Origin: Gemella morbillorum
Lineage (GTDB): Bacteria > Bacillota > Bacilli > Staphylococcales > Gemellaceae
DNA: 64,000 nt
Assembly (NCBI RefSeq): GCF_900476045.1
Contig: NZ_LS483440.1
Location: 1,364,001 to 1,428,000, forward strand
Direction: 5' to 3'
Below are positions 24,293 to 33,900 of this stretch, piece after piece. How positions within the stretch are numbered: position 1 is the first letter of the stretch; each line of letters starts with the position of its first letter. The notes under the pieces were generated by a model. The model was not told the DNA's origin, made no database searches, and worked only from the letters and a program-made list of their open reading frames with translations. Made by a program: the position numbers and the translations under genes.

Positions 24293-24598
24293 ATGTTTTT
24301 TTTATTCACAAAAATTGACAGTATTTCTACTACTGAATTAGAAAATAAATTAAAGGAAAATATTCAATTAATTGACGTAAGAACACCTGGTGAATTTAGA
24401 AGAGGCCATATAAAAAACGCAAAAAATATTCCACTAAATGAAATCAGCAACTTCACTCCAATAGCTGACAAAAAAATATATGTAATTTGTCACTCTGGAG
24501 CAAGAAGTAAACTTGCCGCAAAGAAACTTAAAAAAAGAGGTTTCGATGTTATTAATGTTCAAGGTGGAATGCATGCATGGCGAGGTAAAGTAGTTTAA
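24293..24598 (+). CDS. Single-domain rhodanese
   Basis: The 101-residue protein is one rhodanese domain with the DVRTPGEFRRGHI start and active-site loop C-H-S-G-A-R. It transfers sulfane sulfur through the loop Cys. It is the first gene behind the CstR-type operator, so it is probably induced by persulfide or sulfide. A second rhodanese follows 94 bases later. There is no signal peptide; the first residues MFFLFTKI are hydrophobic but too short for a membrane anchor. Confidence 0.88.
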   Translation: MFFLFTKIDSISTTELENKLKENIQLIDVRTPGEFRRGHIKNAKNIPLNEISNFTPIADKKIYVICHSGARSKLAAKKLKKRGFDVINVQGGMHAWRGKVV

Positions 24599-24692
24599 AA
24601 TCAGACTATAAATAATTTAACTCTGTTAAAAACACAACAATTTATCAGACTAATACAGTAGTTAAATTTAGTAATATTGAAAGGAATCAACT

Positions 24693-24989
24693 ATGAAAAA
24701 TAATATTTCAATGAAAGATTTTTATGAAAAGTATAATAATGAGGAACTTACGATTCTTGATGTAAGAGAAAATCACGAATATGCAGCTGGTTATATACCT
24801 TCTGCTCAAAATTTTCCTTTAAGTAGTCTTGGTATAGAATTCACTAAATTAGATAAAAATCAAAAATACTATGTAATATGTCAAGCAGGTGGACGTTCAG
24901 CTAGGGCATATGATTTTCTAGAGGCTCAAGGATTCGATATAATAAATATCGAAGGTGGTATGAGTAATTGGCCTGGAGAAAAAAAATAA
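24693..24989 (+). CDS. Single-domain rhodanese
   Basis: The 98-residue rhodanese domain has DVRENHEYAAGYIPSA and active-site loop C-Q-A-G-G-R. The loop differs from that of the preceding gene, suggesting a different acceptor. AAAGGA precedes the ATG. It is probably cotranscribed with the upstream rhodanese, and a bidirectional terminator at 25066-25103 follows. Confidence 0.88.
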   Translation: MKNNISMKDFYEKYNNEELTILDVRENHEYAAGYIPSAQNFPLSSLGIEFTKLDKNQKYYVICQAGGRSARAYDFLEAQGFDIINIEGGMSNWPGEKK

Positions 24990-25065
24990 AATATTAAACA
25001 ATAAAAACAACCAAATTTTACTATATTGAAATTCTCTGTAATACAAAATTAATACATCATCAAAA

Positions 25066-25103
25066 AAAACTTGTTCCTAAGATTAGTTAGGAACAAGGCT
25101 TTT
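25066..25103. terminator. Bidirectional terminator between rhodanese and cstR
   Basis: Arms CTTGTTCCTA (25070-25079) and TAGGAACAAG (25088-25097) are perfect, with A and T runs on each side, serving the convergent genes. Confidence 0.85.
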
Positions 25104-25118
25104 TATTATTTCTTTAAA

Positions 25119-25376
25119 CTATTTACTCTTTACTATATATTTTATAGCTTTTTCTATTTTTTCTTTCTGTTCAAAGGGATTTTCTAAAGGATTATTAATA
25201 CATTCCATAAGATTCTCTGTTATTAGCAACTCAATAACACGATCAACGCTTGAACGAACTGCACTTAATTGAGTTATTATATCAATACACTCTCTCTCTT
25301 CTTCTATCATTTTTTGAATCCCTCTTAGTTGCCCTTCTGAGCGCTTAAGACGTGTAATATACTTTGAATTTGCCAT
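25119..25376 (-). CDS. cstR: CsoR-family persulfide-sensing repressor (CstR-like)
   Basis: The 85-residue helical protein of the CsoR/FrmR (DUF156) family carries Cys30 (EREC) and Cys59 (ENLMEC). The copper ligand His of CsoR is replaced (ITENLMEC), as in CstR, which reacts with persulfides through its two cysteines. Neighbouring rhodanese genes with a matching operator support this reading over copper sensing. It is transcribed convergently to them. Confidence 0.85.
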   Translation of the reverse strand: MANSKYITRLKRSEGQLRGIQKMIEEERECIDIITQLSAVRSSVDRVIELLITENLMECINNPLENPFEQKEKIEKAIKYIVKSK

Positions 25377-25519
25377 ATTTATTTTCCTCAGTAAATTTTT
25401 TTTAATTATACCTTGAATAATTTATTTTGTCAAAACTTTGAAAATCCTGAAAATCTAATTTCTCTTGTTATTTCCAAAAAATCAAATCAATTAAAATACA
25501 TTATTATATACTCGGTATA

Positions 25520-26548
25520 TTAACAATTAATTTTCAAAGTAAATTTACTACCCTTTCCATACTCACTTTCTACTAATATGTCTCCATTTATTTGTAAGGC
25601 TAACTGTTTCGCTATTGCCAAACCTAATCCATAACCACCAGTTTTCATATTTCTTGATGCTTCAACACGATATAATCTTTTAAAAATATTATCAATCTCT
25701 TCTTCTTTTATACCACAACCTTCATCAATTATAGAAATAGATAATTCTTGATTTTGTATTTCAGCAACTATTTCTATTTTTGTACCACTTGGTGAATATT
25801 TAAATGCATTACCTATCAAATTCACGATAATTCTTTGTATTTTATTGTAATTACTTACTATTTTAGCATTCTCAGGAATAACTTTAATAAAAATATCTCT
25901 ATTTTCCTTTTCTGCTCGCAACTTAAACTCTGACATACAGTCAATCAATAATTTGTCTAAAAATATTGTTTTATTTTTATCATCTTCACTAGTATCTTTT
26001 ACACTTAAAGTTAAATAATTTAATTCTTCAACAAGTTTATTCAATCTTGTTGTTTGACGACAAATTGTTTCTAGATAATATTTATATTCTTCTCCTTTTA
26101 TTATTCCGTCTAACATTCCTTCTGCCGTTGATTGAATTGAAGTTATAGGAGTTTTAATATCATGTGATAATTGGGCTATCATAAGGGATTTTTCTTTTTC
26201 ACTTTCTTCCAATGATTCAAAACTTTCTTTTAAATGTTTTGCCATTTCATTGAATGATAACGATAATTCTCTAAACTCAGTAGGACCTTCTACAGTATTA
26301 CTAATATCAAAATTTTTCTCACTTATACTAATCGTTTGTCTCTTTAGAACACGTAATGACTTAAATACACCTTTTAATAATATAATACTAATTGTAGCTC
26401 CAATTAGCCCCGCAATTATTGTAATCACAACTATAAAATATGTATCTTTTTTTTCAATTAACATTAAATTTGAAGCCCAAAAAACAGCCATAATAGTTAT
26501 TAAAAATGATAAAATATATCCAACAATAATATAATCTCTTAATTTCAT
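25520..26548 (-). CDS. Sensor histidine kinase
   Basis: The 342-residue protein has two membrane helices (about 5-28 and 40-62) with almost no extracellular loop, a HAMP linker, a DHp domain with phospho-acceptor His129 in LSHDIKTP, and a HATPase domain (NLIGNAFKYS, GYGLGLAIAKQ). The short loop suggests it senses within the membrane or via a partner. ATG 26548 is chosen because AAAGGA lies nine bases upstream; earlier in-frame ATGs overlap the response regulator gene. It ends with an ordinary C-terminus. The stimulus is unknown. Confidence 0.9.
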   Translation of the reverse strand: MKLRDYIIVGYILSFLITIMAVFWASNLMLIEKKDTYFIVVITIIAGLIGATISIILLKGVFKSLRVLKRQTISISEKNFDISNTVEGPTEFRELSLSFNEMAKHLKESFESLEESEKEKSLMIAQLSHDIKTPITSIQSTAEGMLDGIIKGEEYKYYLETICRQTTRLNKLVEELNYLTLSVKDTSEDDKNKTIFLDKLLIDCMSEFKLRAEKENRDIFIKVIPENAKIVSNYNKIQRIIVNLIGNAFKYSPSGTKIEIVAEIQNQELSISIIDEGCGIKEEEIDNIFKRLYRVEASRNMKTGGYGLGLAIAKQLALQINGDILVESEYGKGSKFTLKINC

Positions 26549-26568
26549 ACTATATTTCCTTTCCATTT

Positions 26569-27258
26569 TTAAACTTGTTTTTCCATTTTGTATCCTAGAC
26601 CCCATACAGTTTTTACACTTGGTGTTTTTTTTGTCGAATATTTCGTTAAAATTCTTCTTAAAGAGTGTATATGCACATTTAGCGTGTTTGCATCTTCTAC
26701 ATATTCATCTTGCCAAATTTTTTCATACAATTCTGTTTTAGAAAAAACACGATCCGGATTATTAGCCAGTAGCCATAATAATTCAAAAGATTTCACGGTT
26801 AGTTCTAATTGTCTATCATTTACCATAGCAATTCTACTACTATAGTTAATTTCTAAATCACCTAGAGTTGAAATATTTTCACTACTATTTTTTTCAATTC
26901 TACGTAGTATATTTTTAACTCTTAAAACTAATTCTCTTGGACTAAATGGTTTTACTATATAATCATCTGCTCCCAAACTTAAAGCGTAGATTTTATCTGG
27001 CTCTGTTGTTTTCGCTGTTATGAATAAAAATGGTTGTTCCTCATCTAAATACTGTACTTCGCTGATTAAATCATAGCCATCCATATTTGGCATCATTATA
27101 TCTGTAATTATTAAAGAATATTTATTTTTCTTGTATTTCTCTAAAGCTTCTTTACCATCATTAGCGATATCAACATCATATCCATCTTGCTCTAAATATC
27201 GTTTATTTATCTCCGTTATTTCTATTTCATCATCTACTAATAAAATTTTATTAACCAT
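26569..27258 (-). CDS. OmpR-family response regulator
   Basis: The 229-residue protein has a receiver domain (acidic VDDE, phospho-acceptor Asp53 in ITDIMMPNMDG, Lys in VKPFSP) and a winged-helix DNA-binding domain ending VKTVWGLGYKME. It pairs with the kinase that starts 20 bases later. The divergence from upstream is small: a strong terminator of the SSURE gene lies just before it, so its own promoter must fall in about 80 bases or it depends on readthrough. Confidence 0.92.
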   Translation of the reverse strand: MVNKILLVDDEIEITEINKRYLEQDGYDVDIANDGKEALEKYKKNKYSLIITDIMMPNMDGYDLISEVQYLDEEQPFLFITAKTTEPDKIYALSLGADDYIVKPFSPRELVLRVKNILRRIEKNSSENISTLGDLEINYSSRIAMVNDRQLELTVKSFELLWLLANNPDRVFSKTELYEKIWQDEYVEDANTLNVHIHSLRRILTKYSTKKTPSVKTVWGLGYKMEKQV

Positions 27259-27275
27259 ATTTAACTCCTCTTATC

Positions 27276-27312
27276 AAAATAGTACTATACAATAAAAGTA
27301 TAGCACTATTTC
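27276..27312 (-). terminator. Terminator of the SSURE surface protein gene
   Basis: Arms AAAATAGTACTATAC (27276-27290) and GTATAGCACTATTT (27298-27311) pair over nearly the full length, with T-rich ends. Read on the minus strand it follows the stop at 27341. Confidence 0.85.
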
Positions 27313-27340
27313 GATAAAATCTACAAGTTTATTTTATTTA

Positions 27341-28897
27341 TTAATTATTTTTTCTTCTGAATCCTAATAGACCTAAGAAGCTTGCAATGATTAATCCTAG
27401 TATTCCAGTATTTGATGAATTTGTTGAACTCATTGTTCCTTCAGGTGCCGCACTTGTTTTTGGTAGCATACCTTTTTTCATCATTCCATTACTCATATGA
27501 GTATTCATAGTCATATTATCTTGCGTAATATCTTTATTCATATGAGAATCCATAGTCATATTTTCTGGCATCATATCTTCACCTGGTTTCATATCCATTT
27601 GCTTAGTTTCTTTATGTAGATTTATAGTCACTTCTTTTGTTGCTACTACGTTTGTTAGATCCGCTTTTCCGTCTTTTTCACCGTATACTTTGATTGTTGC
27701 TTTGTAGCTTTGTGTTCCATTAGCTTTTAATAAATCTAGTAATTCTTTATCTGATTTTCCTTTTGTTCCTTCTAGGTCTACTTCATAGAAGTATAATCCT
27801 TTTCCTAGTTTTTCTAATGGTAATAATGCTGGATTTTTCGCTGATCCATTATCTGACCATGGTGCCTTATCTGATGATTTTAAGATTAATCTTGTTAACA
27901 TTCCATTTCCACCGAAGAATTCATAAGGAATTACTTGGTTTACTCCTGCTGTGAATGGTCCTGGGAAGTTTGCTTTATCTAAGTATTTAGCTGGTACATC
28001 TACTGTATCTTTTGTATTCTCCATTACTGCTTTTTTAACTTCATTAACACTTGTAAGACCATTTAGATTTACATTTACATCTTTTGTCGCTACTACGTTT
28101 GTTAGATCCGCTTTTCCGTCTTTTTCACCGTATACTTTGATTGTTGCTTTGTAGCTTTGTGTTCCATTAGCTTTTAATAAATCTAGTAATTCTTTATCCG
28201 ATTTTCCTTTTGTTCCTTCTAGGTCTACTTCATAGAAGTATAATCCTTTTCCTAGTTTTTCTAATGGTAATAATGCTGGATTTTTCGCTGATCCGTTATC
28301 TGACCATGGTGCTTTATCAGATGATTTTAAGATTAAGCGAGTTAACATTCCATCTCCACCGAAGAATTCATAAGGAATTACTTGGTTTACTCCTGCTGTG
28401 AATGGTCCTGGGAAGTTTGCTTTATCTAAGTATTTAGCTGGTACATCGATTGTATCTTTTGTATTCTCCATTACTGCTTTTTTAACTTCAACTGGAGTTG
28501 TTTGTGATTCTGCTACATCTTTTGCCTGTTTTATTAAATTATTCACATCAGTTTCTTTTGATTCAATACTTACTTCTTTTTCTGATTTTACTTCAGATTG
28601 TTTCTCAGCACTTACAACATTTTTTGCTTCAACTGTACTTTTCTCAACTTGTTTTGTTTCTTTTCCTACAGTATTTACTTTGTTTTCAATTACTTTAGAT
28701 TCAGTTGCATCATCTACTTGTTTATTTTCTACATTTTGAACTACAGGAGCTTTATCTTGTAAATCACTCGCATGAGCTTCTCCACTGCCAACAACTATAA
28801 AAATTCCGCTAGCAATTGCAGCTGACACCACACCAACACTAACTTTTCTGATTGCCCATTTTGTAAAATTTTCTGATTTAATAAAGTTATTTTTCAT
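27341..28897 (-). CDS. SSURE-repeat wall protein with a methionine-rich stalk
   Basis: The 518-residue protein has a YSIRK-like signal (KWAIRKVSVGVVSAA), a Lys/Glu/Val-rich spacer (45-135), and two nearly identical SSURE domains (about 138-280 and 287-430, 149 residues apart). SSURE domains bind fibronectin in streptococci. A 44-residue stretch then holds 13 methionines and two His (NMTMDSHM, NMTMNTHM). The C-terminus has LPKTS followed 24 residues later by SSNTG, the hydrophobic segment and FRRKNN. The real sorting motif is uncertain: LPKTS has Ser at the last place and unusual spacing, SSNTG has normal spacing. GGAG precedes the ATG. Confidence 0.85.
   Translation of the reverse strand: MKNNFIKSENFTKWAIRKVSVGVVSAAIASGIFIVVGSGEAHASDLQDKAPVVQNVENKQVDDATESKVIENKVNTVGKETKQVEKSTVEAKNVVSAEKQSEVKSEKEVSIESKETDVNNLIKQAKDVAESQTTPVEVKKAVMENTKDTIDVPAKYLDKANFPGPFTAGVNQVIPYEFFGGDGMLTRLILKSSDKAPWSDNGSAKNPALLPLEKLGKGLYFYEVDLEGTKGKSDKELLDLLKANGTQSYKATIKVYGEKDGKADLTNVVATKDVNVNLNGLTSVNEVKKAVMENTKDTVDVPAKYLDKANFPGPFTAGVNQVIPYEFFGGNGMLTRLILKSSDKAPWSDNGSAKNPALLPLEKLGKGLYFYEVDLEGTKGKSDKELLDLLKANGTQSYKATIKVYGEKDGKADLTNVVATKEVTINLHKETKQMDMKPGEDMMPENMTMDSHMNKDITQDNMTMNTHMSNGMMKKGMLPKTSAAPEGTMSSTNSSNTGILGLIIASFLGLLGFRRKNN
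27625..28487 (-). repeat. Two direct repeats of the SSURE domain
   Basis: Sequences around 27625-28040 recur at about 28072-28487 with only scattered differences, an offset of 447 bases (149 codons). They arose by internal duplication or gene conversion. Confidence 0.85.
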
Positions 28898-29112
28898 TTG
28901 TATTTTTCTCCTCTTATTAATACTTTATTATCAAAACTTTTTGTTTGATGAATACAGTATACCTTATGGATATTAACTAACTATTAGTAAAAGTTAAAAT
29001 ATTTCTTAAATAGTTATTATTAAAATATTATCTTTAAAATATATTAATATATATGATCTTCCTTAGATTTCTGACAATTCCGAAAAAAGTTTTAATTTTT
29101 TACCAAAAAGTA

Positions 29113-29141
29113 TTGACAAAAAAAAAATCTTATGTTACTAT
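29113..29141 (+). promoter_or_regulatory. Promoter of the metE T-box leader
   Basis: TTGACA (29113-29118) and TACTAT (29136-29141) are 17 bases apart, upstream of the first T-box. Confidence 0.65.
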
Positions 29142-29157
29142 TCCTTTAACAGTTTTA

Positions 29158-29400
29158 AAAGCGATGAAGTGAAGAGCAATATTACTTAATTGTTAGAGAC
29201 CTTTTGGTTGGTGAAAAAAAGGATTTGAGTATATTGTAAATGGTCACAGAGCTAAACTAATGAGTAGTAATGAGTTAGTTTCGGTTGATTACCGTTAACA
29301 ATCGTAGAGGTAAAATTAAAGTTTATTTAAGATTATAAAATTGGGTGGTAACACGGTCATTTCGTCCCTTGTGTTACTACCCTTTTGTCGTATTTAAGAC
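29158..29400 (+). promoter_or_regulatory. T-box leader, first of two, upstream of metE
   Basis: The T-box GGGTGGTAACACGG is at 29343-29356. The terminator pairs GGGTGGTAACAC with GTGTTACTACCC (29371-29382), followed by a short T run. Stem I starts near 29160 and a candidate specifier ATG is at 29240-29242 in the context AAATGG. Methionine is inferred from this and from the gene. Confidence 0.85.
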
Positions 29401-29445
29401 TGAATAAAAAATATTTTATACAAATTAATATAATAACTATGAAAA

Positions 29446-29700
29446 GATGAGTAGAAAAAAGGATTTACACCAGAGAGTCTCAGTTGCTGAAAAGAGATTA
29501 ATGAATTTTTTTGAATATGGTCTTTGAGTTTTAATTATCGAGCGATAGTTAGATAATTACGCACAAAACAGCGTTAAAATTTTAATGAGGTGGAAAGAGT
29601 TAAATAATTTTAGACTGTTCCATAAAATAAGGTGGTACCACGTATAAAACGCACGTCCTTAGACAATATTAGATTATTGTTTAAGGGCGTTTTTATTTTT
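29446..29700 (+). promoter_or_regulatory. T-box leader, second of two, upstream of metE
   Basis: The T-box AAGGTGGTACCACG is at about 29628-29642. The terminator CGTCCTTAGACAAT...TTGTTTAAGGGCG ends near 29690, followed by a T run. A candidate specifier ATG is at 29517-29519 (ATATGG). It is a full second leader in series with the first, so readthrough of both terminators would be needed. Confidence 0.85.
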
Positions 29701-29749
29701 ATAATTCTATAACATATACAAAAATTTTAAATTTCAGGAGGAAAGATTA

Positions 29750-31990
29750 ATGACAAGAATTTCAAGTTTAGGTTACCCACGTTTAGGGGAAAAAAGAGAA
29801 TGGAAAAAATTGATAGAAGGATATTGGGCTCGCAATGTTCGCCAAAATGAACTATTTGAGGAAGCTGGAAAGTTACGTCGTGAATTTATCAAAAAACAAT
29901 TTGATGCTGGCTTAGATTTAATTCCAGTTGGTGATTTTTCATTATATGATCATATTTTAGATTTATCAGTTCAATTCAACATTATTCCAAAACGTTTTGA
30001 AGAAAGAGAAGTCGATGTAGACTTGTTCTTTGATATCGCTCGTGGTAACAAAGATAATGTTGCATCTGCATTGAAAAAATGGTTTAATACAAATTATCAC
30101 TATATCGTGCCAGAATGGAAAGATATTAACCCTAAATTAAATAATACTCGCCTTCTTGACTTATATAAAGAAGCAAAAGAAATCATAGGAGATAAAGCAA
30201 AGCCGGTTATTACTGGACCTATTACATATGTTGCTTTATCAAGTGGATTAGACGAAGGCGAACTTGAAAAAGCTGTAGATAAATTAGTTCCACTTTATAC
30301 ACAAGTATTCAAAGAATTAGTTGATGCTGGGGCTACTTATATTCAAGTAGATGAACCAATTTTCGTTACTGATGAAGGAAAAAACTACATAGAGCTAGCT
30401 CATAAAGTTTATAATCATTTCAATAATGAAGTAAATGCTAAATTTATCTTCCAAACTTATTTTGAAGCTCTAGTTGAAGCTAAAGAACTTGTAGATTTAC
30501 CTGTTGCATTTGGATTAGATTTTGTTCACGGTAGAGAAGAAAATTTAGCTAATATAAAAGCTGGGTTATTCAAAGATAAAGAAGTTTTTGCTGGGGTTGT
30601 TGATGGACGTAATGTTTGGAGTAATGACTTCGTAGATAGTTCTGCATTATTAGAAGAGCTTAAATCAAATGTTGCTGAATTAGTAATCCAACCTTCTTGT
30701 TCACTTCTGCATGTTCCAGTTACAACAAAAAATGAAACAGAATTAGAAGAAACTTTACTAAATGGTTTAGCCTTTGCTGATCAAAAACTAGTAGAACTTA
30801 ACTTGCTAGCGAATAAATTAGACGGTAAAGAAGATGCAGCCTATGAAAAACATGTTAATGATTTTAATAAGTTACAATCAGCTGATTTTAGAAACCTTGA
30901 ATTAGAATCAATCGACAACGTTCGTTCGACTCGCCTATCTGATTATAAAGTTCGTCGTGAAGTTCAAAATAAAAAATTCAATTTACCATTATTACCAACA
31001 ACTACTATTGGATCATTCCCTCAATCTAAACAAGTACGTCTTCAACGTGCATTATGGAAAAAAGGTGAATTATCTAATGAAGAGTATGAAAAATTCATTG
31101 AGGATGAAATTGCACGTTGGATAAAAATTCAAGAAGATCTTGATATCGATGTATTGGTTCATGGTGAATTTGAACGTACAGATATGGTTGAGTTCTTTGG
31201 TCAACGTTTTGCAGGATTTGCTTCTACAAAATTTGGTTGGGTTCAATCGTATGGTTCTCGTGGAGTAAAACCACCAATCATTTATGGAGATGTTAAACAT
31301 GTTGAAGCTGTAACTGTTAAAGAAACTGCCTATGCTCAAAGTCTAACTAATCGTCCTGTAAAAGGTATGTTGACTGGACCAGTTACGATACTAAACTGGT
31401 CATTTGAAAGAACTGATATTTCTAAAGCAGAAATTTTCAATCAAATAGCTATTGCTCTTAAAAATGAAATTGATCTTCTAGAAAAAGCTGGAATTTCAAT
31501 TATCCAAGTTGATGAACCTGCTATTCGTGAAGGATTACCTCTAAGAGATAATAAGAAAGAACAATATCTTGAAGAAGCAGTATTCTCATTCCGTTTAGCT
31601 ACTTCATCAGTAAAAGATGAGACACAAATTCATACACATATGTGTTATTCTAATTTCGACGAAATAATTGATTCTATCCGAGCTTTAGATGCTGATGTTA
31701 TTTCTATCGAAACTAGTAGAAGCCACGGGGAATTAATCTCTGCATTCGAAACAGCAATTTATCCTTTAGGTATCGGTCTTGGAGTTTATGATATCCACTC
31801 ACCTCGCGTGCCAACTAAAGAAGAAATCCGTACTAATATCTTACGTCCTCTTCAAAAATTATCTAAAGAACAATTCTGGATTAACCCTGATTGTGGATTA
31901 AAAACTCGTGCAGAAAAAGAAACAATTGAAGCATTAGAAGTTTTAGTTGAGGTAACTAAAGAAATAAGAAATGAACTTTCCGCTAAATAG
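29750..31990 (+). CDS. metE: Cobalamin-independent methionine synthase
   Basis: The 746-residue protein has the two-barrel MetE organisation. The C-terminal zinc ligands appear in [10 protein letters not shown] and NPDCGLKTR, and the catalytic [11 protein letters not shown] segment is present. It makes methionine from homocysteine and methyltetrahydropteroyl-triglutamate. AGGAGG precedes the ATG. The next gene provides the methyl donor, and 10 bases separate them. Control is by two T-boxes. Confidence 0.96.
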   Translation: MTRISSLGYPRLGEKREWKKLIEGYWARNVRQNELFEEAGKLRREFIKKQFDAGLDLIPVGDFSLYDHILDLSVQFNIIPKRFEEREVDVDLFFDIARGNKDNVASALKKWFNTNYHYIVPEWKDINPKLNNTRLLDLYKEAKEIIGDKAKPVITGPITYVALSSGLDEGELEKAVDKLVPLYTQVFKELVDAGATYIQVDEPIFVTDEGKNYIELAHKVYNHFNNEVNAKFIFQTYFEALVEAKELVDLPVAFGLDFVHGREENLANIKAGLFKDKEVFAGVVDGRNVWSNDFVDSSALLEELKSNVAELVIQPSCSLLHVPVTTKNETELEETLLNGLAFADQKLVELNLLANKLDGKEDAAYEKHVNDFNKLQSADFRNLELESIDNVRSTRLSDYKVRREVQNKKFNLPLLPTTTIGSFPQSKQVRLQRALWKKGELSNEEYEKFIEDEIARWIKIQEDLDIDVLVHGEFERTDMVEFFGQRFAGFASTKFGWVQSYGSRGVKPPIIYGDVKHVEAVTVKETAYAQSLTNRPVKGMLTGPVTILNWSFERTDISKAEIFNQIAIALKNEIDLLEKAGISIIQVDEPAIREGLPLRDNKKEQYLEEAVFSFRLATSSVKDETQIHTHMCYSNFDEIIDSIRALDADVISIETSRSHGELISAFETAIYPLGIGLGVYDIHSPRVPTKEEIRTNILRPLQKLSKEQFWINPDCGLKTRAEKETIEALEVLVEVTKEIRNELSAK

Positions 31991-32000
31991 GAGGGTTTAT

Positions 32001-33842
32001 ATGAGAAATTTATTAGAGAGATTAGAAAAAGATGTACTCGTAGCTGACGGAGCTATGGGTACAGCTCTCTATGGTAACGGCTTAGAAAGTTGTCATGAAT
32101 ATAATAATATTTCTAATCCAGATTCTGTAGAGAAAATCCATAGAGCTTATATTGAAGCAGGGGCTGATATTATTCAAACAAATACCTATGCTGCCAAAAA
32201 ATGTCAATTAAAAACTTATGGTTATGAAGATAAATTTGAAGAAATTAATATTAGAGCGGCTGAAATAGCACGTAAGGCTGCTGGGCAAGACACTATTGTT
32301 TTCGGTACTATCGGTGCAATTCGTGGTCTTCGCGAATGCGAGCTAACGCTAGAAACTATTGTCAAGGAAACACTTGATCAAGTAAAAGTACTTCTATCAA
32401 CCGATAAAATCGATGCATTATTGTTTGAAACATATTATGATCAAGAAGAAATTCGTGCAGTATTAACTGAAGCAAGAAAGCTAACTAACCTACCAATTAT
32501 CACTAATATTTCATTATTAGAAGCAGGTATTACTCAAAATGGTGAAAAAGTAACAGATGCCTTAAGTACTCTTGTTAATTTAGGTGCTGATGTTGTTGGA
32601 CTAAATTGCCATTTGGGTCCATATCATATGATAAAGAGTCTAAAACAAGTTCCTTTGTTTGCTCAAAGTTATTTATCAGCTTATCCTAACGCCAGTTTAT
32701 TACAATTAACTCAAACCACACATGGTAACGAATATCGTTTTAGAAAAAATTCTGCATACTTTGAACAAAGTGCTAAGCTATTAGTTGAAGAAGGTGTCAG
32801 ATTAATTGGTGGTTGTTGTGGTACTACCCCTGAGCATATCCGTGCGATAAAACGAGGTATTAAAAATCTAAAACCGATAAGAAGAAAAATAATCACTCCT
32901 CTTCCTGCAGAAGAAGAGCTTATTCGAGTAGCAAATAATAATCCTACAATTGTAGATAAAGCAAAAAAACAGGTCACTATAATTGCCGAATTAGATCCAC
33001 CAAAACATCTAAATATAGATACGTTTATTGAGGGGGCAAAAGCTATAGATAAGAAAAATATTGAAGCTATAACTTTGGCAGATAATTCTTTAGCAAGTAC
33101 TAGAATTTGTAATTTAGCTACAGCTGCTTTATTAAAAGAGCATATTACTACACCTACCTTGCTACATTTGACATGTCGGGATCATAACCTTATCGGCTTA
33201 CAGTCTCGACTTATGGGATTTGATCTTCTTGGTATCAATAATATACTTGCCATTACAGGTGATCCAAGTAAGCTGGGAGATTTCCCTGGAGCTACTAGCG
33301 TATATGATGTAACTAGCCTTAAATTAATACCCTTTATTAAACAACTTAATGATGGACTTGGATACAATGGTGCATCACTTAAGAAAGTTACCAACTTTAC
33401 AGTTGCTGCGGCATATAATCCAAATGTTCGAGATTTATCAAAAACAAAACGATTAGTTGAGAAAAAAATTAAGTCCGGTGCTGATTACTTTATTACTCAA
33501 CCTGTTTTTGAATCAGATAAAATTGTACAATTAGCAGAGTTTGTCGCTGATTATCCTGATACACCGTTCTTCTTAGGAATTATGCCTATTACTAGTTATA
33601 ATAATGCTATTTTCCTACATAATGAAGTCCCAGGAATCAAATTGTCAGAAGATTTTTTAGCCAAACTAGAAAAGGTAAAGGATGATAAAGCACTTTGTCA
33701 AAAAGTAGCTTTAGAAGAAAGTAAAAAACTACTTGATGTCGCATTAAAACACTTCAATGGAATTTATTTAATAACTCCATTTACAAAATATGATCTTACT
33801 ATTGAATTAATAGATTATATAGAAAAAAATAAGACTAAATAA
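32001..33842 (+). CDS. Bifunctional homocysteine S-methyltransferase / methylenetetrahydrofolate reductase
   Basis: The 613-residue fusion has an N-terminal homocysteine methyltransferase half (about 1-300: ADGAMGTALYG, GLNCHLGP, zinc motif GGCCGTTPEH) and a C-terminal MetF half (about 320-613: AELDPPKH, NILAITGDPSK, TQPVFESDK, PFFLGIMPI). The second half makes the methyl-folate used by MetE. It resembles YitJ-type proteins. The start at 32001 is chosen because GGAGGG lies just upstream; a longer frame reaches back into metE but lacks a site. A shared hairpin at 33863-33896 ends the operon. Confidence 0.92.
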   Translation: MRNLLERLEKDVLVADGAMGTALYGNGLESCHEYNNISNPDSVEKIHRAYIEAGADIIQTNTYAAKKCQLKTYGYEDKFEEINIRAAEIARKAAGQDTIVFGTIGAIRGLRECELTLETIVKETLDQVKVLLSTDKIDALLFETYYDQEEIRAVLTEARKLTNLPIITNISLLEAGITQNGEKVTDALSTLVNLGADVVGLNCHLGPYHMIKSLKQVPLFAQSYLSAYPNASLLQLTQTTHGNEYRFRKNSAYFEQSAKLLVEEGVRLIGGCCGTTPEHIRAIKRGIKNLKPIRRKIITPLPAEEELIRVANNNPTIVDKAKKQVTIIAELDPPKHLNIDTFIEGAKAIDKKNIEAITLADNSLASTRICNLATAALLKEHITTPTLLHLTCRDHNLIGLQSRLMGFDLLGINNILAITGDPSKLGDFPGATSVYDVTSLKLIPFIKQLNDGLGYNGASLKKVTNFTVAAAYNPNVRDLSKTKRLVEKKIKSGADYFITQPVFESDKIVQLAEFVADYPDTPFFLGIMPITSYNNAIFLHNEVPGIKLSEDFLAKLEKVKDDKALCQKVALEESKKLLDVALKHFNGIYLITPFTKYDLTIELIDYIEKNKTK

Positions 33843-33862
33843 AATATTAAATGTATATAAAT

Positions 33863-33896
33863 AAAACCTAGATAGATTTTACACTATCTAGGTTTT
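33863..33896. terminator. Bidirectional terminator
   Basis: Arms AAAACCTAGATAG (33863-33875) and CTATCTAGGTTTT (33884-33896) are perfect. The hairpin serves the met operon and the convergent YlbF-like gene. Confidence 0.85.
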
Positions 33897-33900
33897 ACTA

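Noticed and set aside
25119-25376. Copper repressor CsoR
   Set aside because: The His ligand of the Cu site is missing and the neighbours are rhodaneses, which favours CstR.
28398-28739. Plus-strand frames inside the SSURE gene
   Set aside because: They are antisense shadows which repeat because the SSURE domains repeat.
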